DNA from: Hydractinia symbiolongicarpus
Taxonomy: Eukaryota > Cnidaria > Hydrozoa > Anthoathecata > Hydractiniidae
NCBI RefSeq assembly: GCF_029227915.1
Contig: NC_079878.1
Location: 30,221,501 to 30,285,500, forward strand
Reading direction: 5' to 3'
DNA length: 64,000 nt
In this document: in pieces, positions 50,021 to 61,249 of the stretch
Layout: every line of letters begins with the position of its first letter
How positions within the stretch are numbered: the stretch's first letter is position 1
The notes under the pieces: generated by a model
What the model was told of the DNA's origin: nothing
What the model saw: only the letters and a program-made list of their open reading frames with translations
The model's database searches: none
Position numbers and translations under genes: made by a program

Positions 50021-52049
50021 AAACGCATGAGACTTGCAGTTTTCAAAAATGTTTTCATTTTTGATGAGACGCTGAATTAAAGAAGTTTAATCGCCGGCAA
50101 ACGAAAACCCGCGATTTCCCGTAAATCCCGGACTCGGCCCGTATAGTCAAAAGTATACAAAGAAAGTACCCTGCGAGTAAACTCATTTCCAGAACGATTT
50201 TTTAAATTATCTTTTCACCAGTAAAACGCACGAGACTTGTAGTTTTCAAAAATGTTTTCATTTTTGATGAGACGCTGATTAAAAGAAGTTTAATTGCCGG
50301 CAAACGAAAACCCGCGATTTCCCGTAAATCCCGTGCTTGGCCCGTATAGTCGAGTATATACAAAGAAAGTACCCTGTGAGTAAACTCATTTCCAGAACCA
50401 TTTTTTAAGTTATCTTTTCACCACTAAAACGCATGAGACTTGTAGTTTTCAGAAATGTTTTCATTTAAGATGAGACGCGAAATAAAAGAAGTTTAATCGC
50501 CGGCAAACGAAAACCAGCGATTTCCCGTAAATCCCGGACTCGGCCCGTATAGTCAAAAGTATACAAAGAAAATACCCAGGTAGTAAACTTATTTCCCGAG
50601 CGATTTTTTAAATTATTTTTTCACCACTAAAACGCATGAGACTTGTAGTTTTCAAAAATGTTTTCATTTTTGATGAGACGCTGAATAAAAGAAGTTTAAT
50701 CGCCGGCAAACGAAAACCCGCGATTTCCCGTAAATCCCGTGCTTGGCCCGTATAGTCGAGTATATACAAAGAAAGTATCCTGTGAGTAAACTCATTTCCA
50801 GAACGATTTTTTAAATTATCTTTTCACCACTAAAACGCATGGGACTTGTAGTTTTCAAAAATGTTTTCATTTTTAATGAGACGGTGAATAGAAGAAGTTT
50901 AATCGCCGGCAAACGAAAACCCGCGATTTCCCGTAAATCCCGTGCTTGGCCCGTATAGTCAAAAGTATACAAAGAAAATACCCAGGGTGTAAACTCATTT
51001 CCCGAACGATATTTTAAATTATTTTTTCAGCACTAAAACGTATGAGACTTGTAGTTTTTAAAAATGTTTTCATTTTTGATGAGACGCTGAATAAAAGAAG
51101 TTTAATCGCCGGCAAACGAAAACCCGCGATTTACCGTAAATCCCGGACTCGGCCCGTATAGTCAAAAGTATACAAAGAAAATACCCAGGGAGTAAACTCA
51201 TTTCCCGAACGATTTTTTAAATTATTTTTTCACCACTAAAACGTATGAGACTTGTAGTTTTCAAAAATGTTTTCATTTTTGATGAGACGCTGATAAAAAG
51301 AAGTTTAATCGCCGGCAAACGAAAACCCGCGATTTCCCGTAAATCCCGGGCTCGGCCCGTATAGTCAAAAGTATACAAAGAAAGTACCCTGCGAGTAAAC
51401 TCATTTCAAGAACGATTTTTTAAATTATCTTTTCACCACTAAAACGCACGAGACTTGTAGTTTTCACAAAAGTTTTCATTTTTGATGAGACGCTGAATAA
51501 AGGAAATTTAATCGCCGGCAAACAAAAACCCGCGATTTCTCATAAATCCTGGGCTTGGCCCGTATAGTCGAATGTATACAAAGAAAGTACTGTGTGAGTA
51601 AAGTCATTTCCCGAACGATTTTTTAAATTATTTTTTCACCACTAAAACGCATGAGACTTGTAGTTTTCAAAAATGTTTTCATTTTTGATGAGACGCTGAA
51701 TAAAAGAAGTTTAATCGCCGGCAAACGAAAACCCGCGATTTCCCGTAAATCCCGTGCTTGTCCCGTAAAGTCGAGTATATACAAAGAAAGTATCCTGTGA
51801 GTAAACTCATTTCCAGAACGATTTTTTAAATTATCTTTTCACCACTAAAACGGATGAGACTTGTAGTTTTCAAAAATGTTTTCATTTTTGATGAGACGCT
51901 GAATAAAAGAAGTTTAATCGCCGGCAAACGAAAACCCGCGATTTACCGTAAATCCCGGACTCGGCCCGTATAGTCAAAAGTATACAAAGAAAATACCCAG
52001 GGAGTAAACTCATTTCCCGAACGATTTTTTAAATTATTTTTTCACCACT
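50020..52049. repeat. 10-monomer (2030-bp) higher-order unit, copy 1
   Basis: TCATTTAAGATG lies at 50,461 and 52,491, and the rare TTCAGCACTAAAACG form at 51,029 and 53,059, both 2030 bp apart. The edge is set near 50,020 because CTTTTCACC and CATTTCCAG just upstream differ from the sequence 2030 bp later. A private base is GCTGATTAAAAG near 50,276. Confidence 0.82.
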
Positions 52050-54079
52050 AAAACGCATGAGACTTGCAGTTTTCAAAAATGTTTTCATTTTTCATGAGAC
52101 GCTGAATTAAAGAAGTTTAATCGCCGGCAAACGAAAACCCGCGATTTCCCGTAAATCCCGGACTCGGCCCGTATAGTCAAAAGTATACAAAGAAAGTACC
52201 CTGCGAGTAAACTCATTTCCAGAACGATTTTTTAAATTATCTTTTCACCAGTAAAACGCACGAGACTTGTAGTTTTCAAAAATGTTTTCATTTTTGATGA
52301 GACGCTGAATAAAAGAAGTTTAATTGCCGGCAAACGAAAACCCGCGATTTCCCGTAAATCCCGTGCTTGGCCCGTATAGTCGAGTATATACAAAGAAAGT
52401 ACCCTGTGAGTAAACTCATTTCCAGAACCATTTTTTAAGTTATCTTTTCACCACTAAAACGCATGAGACTTGTAGTTTTCAGAAATGTTTTCATTTAAGA
52501 TGAGACGCGAAATAAAAGAAGTTTAATCGCCGGCAAACGAAAACCAGCGATTTCCCGTAAATCCCGGACTCGGCCCGTATAGTCAAAAGTATACAAAGAA
52601 AATACCCAGGTAGTAAACTTATTTCCCGAGCGATTTTTTAAATTATTTTTTCACCACTAAAACGCATGAGACTTGTAGTTTTCAAAAATGTTTTCATTTT
52701 TGATGAGACGCTGAATAAAAGAAGTTTAATCGCCGGCAAACGAAAACCCGCGATTTCCCGTAAATCCCGTGCTTGGCCCGTATAGTCGAGTATATACAAA
52801 GAAAGTATCCTGTGAGTAAACTCATTTCCAGAACGATTTTTTAAATTATCTTTTCACCACTAAAACGCATGGGACTTGTAGTTTTCAAAAATGTTTTCAT
52901 TTTTAATGAGACGGTGAATAGAAGAAGTTTAATCGCCGGCAAACGAAAACCCGCGATTTCCCGTAAATCCCGTGCTTGGCCCGTATAGTCAAAAGTATAC
53001 AAAGAAAATACCCAGGGTGTAAACTCATTTCCCGAACGATATTTTAAATTATTTTTTCAGCACTAAAACGTATGAGACTTGTAGTTTTTAAAAATGTTTT
53101 CATTTTTGATGAGACGCTGAATAAAAGAAGTTTAATCGCCGGCAAACGAAAACCCGCGATTTACCGTAAATCCCGGACTCGGCCCGTATAGTCAAAAGTA
53201 TACAAAGAAAATACCCAGGGAGTAAACTCATTTCCCGAACGATTTTTTAAATTATTTTTTCACCACTAAAACGTATGAGACTTGTAGTTTTCAAAAATGT
53301 TTTCATTTTTGATGAGACGCTGATAAAAAGAAGTTTAATCGCCGGCAAACGAAAACCCGCGATTTCCCGTAAATCCCGGGCTCGGCCCGTATAGTCAAAA
53401 GTATACAAAGAAAGTACCCTGCGAGTAAACTCATTTCAAGAACGATTTTTTAAATTATCTTTTCACCACTAAAACGCACGAGACTTGTAGTTTTCACAAA
53501 AGTTTTCATTTTTGATGAGACGCTGAATAAAGGAAATTTAATCGCCGGCAAACAAAAACCCGCGATTTCTCATAAATCCTGGGCTTGGCCCGTATAGTCG
53601 AATGTATACAAAGAAAGTACTGTGTGAGTAAAGTCATTTCCCGAACGATTTTTTAAATTATTTTTTCACCACTAAAACGCATGAGACTTGTAGTTTTCAA
53701 AAATGTTTTCATTTTTGATGAGACGCTGAATAAAAGAAGTTTAATCGCCGGCAAACGAAAACCCGCGATTTCCCGTAAATCCCGTGCTTGTCCCGTAAAG
53801 TCGAGTATATACAAAGAAAGTATCCTGTGAGTAAACTCATTTCCAGAACGATTTTTTAAATTATCTTTTCACCACTAAAACGGATGAGACTTGTAGTTTT
53901 CAAAAATGTTTTCATTTTTGATGAGACGCTGAATAAAAGAAGTTTAATCGCCGGCAAACGAAAACCCGCGATTTACCGTAAATCCCGGACTCGGCCGTAT
54001 AGTCAAAAGTATACAAAGAAAATACCCAGGGAGTAAACTCATTTCCCGAACGATTTTTTAAATTATTTTTTCACCACTA
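52050..54079. repeat. 10-monomer higher-order unit, copy 2
   Basis: It is nearly identical to copy 1. The TTTTTCATGAGACGC variant (about 52,090) is shared with copy 3 (about 54,119) but not with copy 1. GGCCGTATAG near 53,993 lost one C, making the interval to copy 3 2029 bp. Confidence 0.82.
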
Positions 54080-55900
54080 AAACGCATGAGACTTGCAGTT
54101 TTCAAAAATGTTTTCATTTTTCATGAGACGCTGAATTAAAGAAGTTTAATCGCCGGCAAACGAAAACCCGCGATTTCCCGTAAATCCCGGACTCGGCCCG
54201 TATAGTCAAAAGTATACAAAGAAAGTACCCTGCGAGTAAACTCATTTCCAGAACGATTTTTTAAATTATCTTTTCACCAGTAAAACGCACGAGACTTGTA
54301 GTTTTCAAAAATGTTTTCATTTTTGATGAGACGCTGAATAAAAGAAGTTTAATTGCCGGCAAACGAAAACCCGCGATTTCCCGTAAATCCCGTGCTTGGC
54401 CCGTATAGTCGAGTATATACAAAGAAAGTACCCTGTGAGTAAACTCATTTCCAGAACCATTTTTTAAGTTATCTTTTCACCACTAAAACGCATGAGACTT
54501 GTAGTTTTCAGAAATGTTTTCATTTAAGATGAGACGCGAAATAAAAGAAGTTTAATCGCCGGCAAACGAAAACCAGCGATTTCCCGTAAATCCCGGACTC
54601 GGCCCGTATAGTCAAAAGTATACAAAGAAAATACCCAGGTAGTAAACTTATTTCCCGAGCGATTTTTTAAATTATTTTTTCACCACTAAAACGCATGAGA
54701 CTTGTAGTTTTCAAAAATGTTTTCATTTTTGATGAGACGCTGAATAAAAGAAGTTTAATCGCCGGCAAACGAAAACCCGCGATTTCCCGTAAATCCCGTG
54801 CTTGGCCCGTATAGTCGAGTATATACAAAGAAAGTATCCTGTGAGTAAACTCATTTCCAGAACGATTTTTTAAATTATCTTTTCACCACTAAAACGCATG
54901 GGACTTGTAGTTTTCAAAAATGTTTTCATTTTTAATGAGACGGTGAATAGAAGAAGTTTAATCGCCGGCAAACGAAAACCCGCGATTTCCCGTAAATCCC
55001 GTGCTTGGCCCGTATAGTCAAAAGTATACAAAGAAAATACCCAGGGTGTAAACTCATTTCCCGAACGATATTTTAAATTATTTTTTCACCACTAAAACGT
55101 ATGAGACTTGCAGTTTTCAAAAATGTTTTCATTTTTGATGAGACGCTGAATTAAAGAAGTTTAATCGCCGGCAAACGAAAACCCGCGATTTCCCGTAAAT
55201 CCCGGACTCGGCCCGTATAGTCAAAAGTATACAAAGAAAGTACCCTGCGAGTAAACTCATTTCCAGAACGATTTTTTAAATTATCTTTTCACCAGTAAAA
55301 CGCACGAGACTTGTAGTTTTCAAAAATGTTTTCATTTTTGATGAGACGCTGAATAAAAGAAGTTTAATTGCCGGCAAACGAAAACCCGCGATTTCCCGTA
55401 AATCCCGTGCTTGGCCCGTATAGTCGAGTATATACAAAGAAAGTACCCTGTGAGTAAACTCATTTCCAGAACGATTTTTTAAATTATCTTTTCACCAGTA
55501 AAACGCACGAGACTTGTAGTTTTCAAAAATGTTTTCATTTTTGATGAGACGCTGAATAAAAGAAGTTTAATTGCCGGCAAACGAAAACCCGCGATTTCCC
55601 GTAAATCCCGTGCTTGGCCCGTATAGTCGAGTATATACAAAGAAAGTACCCTGTGAGTAAACTCATTTCCAGAACCATTTTTTAAGTTATCTTTTCACCA
55701 CTAAAACGCATGAGACTTGTAGTTTTCAGAAATGTTTTCATTTAAGATGAGACGCGAAATAAAAGAAGTTTAATCGCCGGCAAACGAAAACCAGCGATTT
55801 CCCGTAAATCCCGGACTCGGCCCGTATAGTCAAAAGTATACAAAGAAAATACCCAGGTAGTAAACTTATTTCCCGAGCGATTTTTTAAATTATTTTAAAT
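54080..55900. repeat. 10-monomer higher-order unit, incomplete copies 3 and 4
   Basis: Copy 3 runs about five monomers. At about 55,100 the sequence ACGTATGAG joins ACTTGCAG, jumping back to the start of the unit 1014 bp (five monomers minus one base) after 54,091. The following copy carries an extra monomer: CACCAGTAAAACGCACGAG at 55,291 and 55,494. It stops at the rearranged junction near 55,897. Confidence 0.78.
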
Positions 55901-55923
55901 AGAAGAATAGAATAGGTGAATAG
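55891..55923. repeat. Rearranged junction with inserted filler in a 161-bp monomer
   Basis: After TATTTT (891-896 of this kilobase) about 60 expected bases, from TTCACCACTA through GATGAGAC, are missing. In their place is an 18-bp filler at 55,897-55,914. The filler contains AATAGAAGAA, identical to 55,919-55,928 just downstream, and GAATAG appears three times (55,905, 55,910, 55,918). The monomer is 161 bp, measured between AATCGCCG at 55,772 and 55,933. Confidence 0.9.
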
Positions 55924-56429
55924 AAGAAGTTTAATCGCCGGCAAACGAAAACCCGCGATTTCCCGTAAATCCCGTGCTTGGCCCGTATAGTCAAAAGTAT
56001 ACAAAGAAAATACCCAGGGTGTAAACTCATTTCCCGAACGATATTTTAAATTATTTTTTCACCACTAAAACGTATGAGACTTGTAGTTTTTAAAAATGTT
56101 TTCATTTTTGATGAGACGCTGAATAAAAGAAGTTTAATCGCCGGCAAACGAAAACCCGCGTTTTTTCGTAAATCCCGGACTCGGCCCGTAAAGTCAAAAG
56201 TATACAAAGAAAGTACCCTGCGAGTAAACTCATTTCCAGAACGATTTTTTAAATTATCTTTTCACCACTAAAACGCACGAGACTTGTAGTTTTCAAAAAT
56301 GTTTTCATTTTTGATTTGACGCTGAATAAAAGAAGTTTAATCGCCGGCAAACGAAAACCCGCGAATTCCCGTAAATCCCGGACTCGGCCCGTATAGTCAA
56401 AAGTATACAAAGAAAATACCCAGGGAGTA

Positions 56430-58660
56430 AACTCATTTCCAGAACGATTTTTTAAAATATCTTTTCACCACTAAAACGCATGAGACTTGTAGTTTTCAAA
56501 AATGTTTTCATTTTTGATGAGACGCTGAATAAAAGAAGTTTAATCGCCGGCAAACGAAAACCCGCGATTTACCGTAAATCCCGGACTCGGCCCGTATAGT
56601 CAAAAGTATACAAAGAAAATACCCAGGGAGTAAACTCATTTCCCGAACGATATTTTAAATAATTTTTTCACCACTAAAACGTATGAGACTTGTAGTTTTT
56701 AAAAATGTTTTCATTTTTGATGAGACGCTGAATAAAAGAAGTTTAATCGCCGGCAAACGAAAACCCGCGATTTTTCGTAAATCCCGGACTCGGCCCGTAA
56801 AGTCAAAAGTATACAAAGAAAGTACCCTGCGAGTAAACTCATGTCCAGAACGATTTTTTAATTTATCTTTTCACCACTAAAACGCATGAGACTTGTAGTT
56901 TTCAAAAATGTTTTCATTTTTGATGAGACGCTGAATAAAAGAAGTTTAATCGCCGGCAAACGAAAACCCGCGATTTACCGTAAATCCCGGACTCGGCCCG
57001 TATAGTCAAAAGTATACAAAGAAAATACCCAGGGAGTAAACTCATTTCCCGAACGATTTTTTAAATTATTTTTTCACCACTAAAACGTATGAGACTTGTA
57101 GTTTTCAAAAATGTTTTCATTTTTGATGAGACGCTGATAAAAAGAAGTTTAATCGCCGGCAAACGAAAACCCGCGATTTCCCGTAAATCCCGGGCTCGGC
57201 CCGTATAGTCAAAAGTATACAAAGAAAGTACCCTGCGAGTAAACTCATTTCAAGAACGATTTTTTAAATTATCTTTTCACCACTAAAACGCACGAGACTT
57301 GTAGTTTTCACAAAAGTTTTCATTTTTGATGAGACGCTAAATAAAGGAAATTTAATCGCCGGCAAACAAAAACCCGCGATTTCTCATAAATCCTGGGCTT
57401 GGCCCGTATAGTCGAATGTATACAAAGAAAGTACTGTGTGAGTAAAGTCATTTCCCGAACGATTTTTTAAATTATTTTTTCACCACTAAAACGCATGAGA
57501 CTTGTAGTTTTCAAAAATGTTTTCATTTTTGATGAGACGCTGAATAAAAGAAGTTTAATCGCCGGCAAACGAAAACCCGCGATTTCCCGTAAATCCCGTG
57601 CTTGTCCCGTAAAGTCGAGTATATACAAAGAAAGTATCCTGTGAGTAAACTCATTTCCAGAACGATTTTTTAAATTATCTTTTCACCACTAAAACGGATG
57701 AGACTTGTAGTTTTTAAAAATGTTTTCATTTTTGATGAGACGCTGAATAAAAGAAGTTTAATCGCCGGCAAACGAAAACCCGCGATTTACCGTAAATCCC
57801 GGACTCGGCCGTATAGTCAAAAGTATACAAAGAAAATACCCAGGGAGTAAACTCATTTCCCGAACGATTTTTTAAATTATTTTTTCACCACTAAAACGCA
57901 TGAGACTTGTAGTTTTCAAAAATGTTTTCATTTTTGATGAGACGCTGAATAAAAGAAGTTTAATCGCTGGCAAACAAAAACCCGCGATTTCCCGTAAATC
58001 CCGTGCTTGGCCCATATAGTCGAGTATATACAAAGAAAGTATCCTGTGAGTAAACTCATTTCCAGAACGATTTTTTAAATTATCTTTTCACCACTAAAAC
58101 GCATGGGACTTGTAGTTTTCAAAAATGTTTTCATTTTTAATGAGACGGTGAATAGAAGAAGTTTAATCGCCGGCAAACGAAAACCCGCGATTTCCCGTAA
58201 ATCCCGTGCTTGGCCCGTATAGTCAAAAGTATACAAAGAAAATACCCAGGAAGTAAACTCATTTCCCGAACGATATTTTAAATTATTTTTTCACCACTAA
58301 AACGTATGAGACTTGTAGTTTTTAAAAATGTTTTCATTTTTGATGAGACGCTGAATAAAAGAAGTTTAATCGCCGGCAAACGAAAACCCGCGATTTTCCG
58401 TAAATCCCGGGTTTGGCCCGTAAAGTCAAAAGTATACAAAGAAAGTACCCTGCGAGTAAACTCATTTCCAGAACGATTTTTTAAATTATATTTTCACCAC
58501 TAAAACGCACGAGACTTGCAGTTTTCAAAATTGTACTCATTTTTGATGAGACGCTGAGTAAAAGAAGTTTAATCGCCGGCAAACGAAAACCCGCGATTTC
58601 CCGTAAATCCCGTGCTTGGCTCGTATAGTCAAAAGTATACAAAGAAAATACCCAGGGAGT
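56430..58660. repeat. 11-monomer (2232-bp) higher-order unit, copy 1
   Basis: Monomers at 56,683 and 58,306 recur at 58,915 and 60,538, and the cassette marker at 57,431 recurs at 59,663, each 2232 bp later. Rare shared forms are ACTCATGTCCAG (about 56,839 and 59,071), GACGCTAAATAAAGG, and AAAATTGTACTC. Edges are approximate. Confidence 0.82.
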
Positions 58661-60890
58661 AAACTCATTTCCAGAACGATTTTTTAAAATATCTTTTCAC
58701 CACTAAAACGCATGAGACTTGTAGTTTTCAAAAATGTTTTCATTTTTGATGAGACGCTGAGTAAAAGAAGTTTAATCGCCGGCAAACGAAAACCCGCGAT
58801 TTACCGTAAATCCCGGACTCGGCCCGTATAGTCAAAAGTATACAAAGAAAATACCCAGGGAGTAAACTCATTTCCCGAACGATATTTTAAATAATTTTTT
58901 CACCACTAAAACGTATGAGACTTGTAGTTTTTAAAAATGTTTTCATTTTTGATGAGACGCTGAATAAAAGAAGTTTAATCGCCGGCAAACGAAAACCCGC
59001 GATTTTTCGTAAATCCCGGACTCGGCCCGTAAAGTCAAAAGTATACAAAGAAAGTACCCTGCGAGTAAACTCATGTCCAGAACGATTTTTTAATTTATCT
59101 TTTCACCACTAAAACGCATGAGACTTGTAGTTTTCAAAAATGTTTTCATTTTTGATGAGACGCTGAATAAAAGAAGTTTAATCGCCGGCAAACGAAAACC
59201 CGCGATTTACCGTAAATCCCGGACTCGGCCCGTATAGTCAAAAGTATACAAAGAAAATACCCAGGGAGTAAACTCATTTCCCGAACGATTTTTTAAATTA
59301 TTTTTTCACCACTAAAACGTATGAGACTTGTAGTTTTCAAAAATGTTTTCATTTTTGATGAGACGCTGATAAAAAGAAGTTTAATCGCCGGCAAACGAAA
59401 ACCCGCGATTTCCCGTAAATCCCGGGCTCGGCCCGTATAGTCAAAAGTATACAAAGAAAGTACCCTGCGAGTAAACTCATTTCAAGAACGATTTTTTAAA
59501 TTATCTTTTCACCACTAAAACGCACGAGACTTGTAGTTTTCACAAAAGTTTTCATTTTTGATGAGACGCTAAATAAAGGAAATTTAATCGCCGGCAAACA
59601 AAAACCCGCGATTTCTCATAAATCCTGGGCTTGGCCCGTATAGTCGAATGTATACAAAGAAAGTACTGTGTGAGTAAAGTCATTTCCCGAACGATTTTTT
59701 AAATTATTTTTTCACCACTAAAACGCATGAGACTTGTAGTTTTCAAAAATGTTTTCATTTTTGATGAGACGCTGAATAAAAGAAGTTTAATCGCCGGCAA
59801 ACGAAAACCCGCGATTTCCCGTAAATCCCGTGCTTGTCCCGTAAAGTCGAGTATATACAAAGAAAGTATCCTGTGAGTAAACTCATTTCCAGAACGATTT
59901 TTTAAATTATCTTTTCACCACTAAAACGGATGAGACTTGTAGTTTTTAAAAATGTTTTCATTTTCGATGAGACGCTGAATAAAAGAAGTTTAATCGCCGG
60001 CAAACGAAAACCCGCGATTTACCGTAAATCCCGGACTCGGCCGTATAGTCAAAAGTATACAAAGAAAATACCCAGGGAGTAAACTCATTTCCCGAACGAT
60101 TTTTTAAATTATTTTTTCACCACTAAAACGCATGAGACTTGTAGTTTTCAAAAATGTTTTCATTTTTGATGAGACGCTGAATAAAAGAAGTTTAATCGCT
60201 GGCAAACAAAAACCCGCGATTTCCCGTAAATCCCGTGCTTGGCCCATATAGTCGAGTATATACAAAGAAAGTATCCTGTGAGTAAACTCATTTCCAGAAC
60301 GATTTTTTAAATTATCTTTTCACCACTAAAACGCATGGGACTTGTAGTTTTCAAAAATGTTTTCATTTTTAATGAGACGGTGAATAGAAGAAGTTTAATC
60401 GCCGGCAAACGAAAACCCGCGATTTCCCGTAAATCCCGTGCTTGGCCCGTATCGTCAAAAGTATACAAAGAAAATACCCAGGAAGTAAACTCATTTCCCG
60501 AACGATATTTTAAATTATTTTTTCACCACTAAAACGTATGAGACTTGTAGTTTTTAAAAATGTTTTCATTTTTGATGAGACGCTGAATAAAAGAAGTTTA
60601 ATCGCCGGCAAACGAAAACCCGCGATTTTCCGTAAATCCCGGGTTTGGCCCGTAAAGTCAAAAGTATACAAAGAAAGTACCCTGCGAGTAAACTCATTTC
60701 CAGAACGATTTTTTAAATTATATTTTCACCACTAAAACGCACGAGACTTGCAGTTTTCAAAATTGTACTCATTTTTGATGAGACGCTGAGTAAAAGAAGT
60801 TTAATCGCCGGCAAACGAAAACCCGCGATTTCCCGTAAATCCCGTGCTTGGCTCGTATAGTCGAGTATATACAAAGAAAGTATCCTGTGA
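58661..60890. repeat. 11-monomer higher-order unit, copy 2
   Basis: It is nearly identical to copy 1. I noticed few differences, such as TTTTCGATGAG near 59,962 (TTTTTGATGAG in copy 1) and CGTATCGTC near 60,450 (CGTATAGTC in copy 1). Confidence 0.82.
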
Positions 60891-61155
60891 GTAAACTCAT
60901 TTCCAGAACGATTTTTTAAATTATCTTTTCACCACTAAAACGCATGAGACTTGCAGTTTTCAAAAATGTTTTCATTTTTGATGAGACGCTGAATTAAAGA
61001 AGTTTAATCGCCGGCAAACGAAAACCCGCGATTTCCCGTAAATCCCGGACTCGGCCCGTATAGTCAAAAGTATACAAAGAAAGTACCCTGCGAGTAAACT
61101 CATTTCCAGAACGATTTTTTAAATTATCTTTTCACCAGTAAAACGCACGAGACTT

Positions 61156-61248
61156 GTAGTTTTCAAAAATGTTTTCATTTTTGATGAGACGCTGAATAAA
61201 AGAAGTTTAATCGCCGGCAAACGAAAACCCGCGAGACGCATGAGACTT
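61156..61248. repeat. Truncated 93-bp monomer
   Basis: GTAGTTTTC at 61,156 is followed by the next GTAGTTTTC at 61,249, only 93 bp away, so 110 bp are missing. The break lies after AAACCCGC and before ATGAGACTTG. The joining bases GAGACGC also occur in GATGAGACGCTG of each monomer, which suggests a microhomology-guided join. The lost part spans most of the GC-rich block, the CTCATTTCC segment and the AT-rich tract. Confidence 0.9.
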
Positions 61249-61249
61249 G

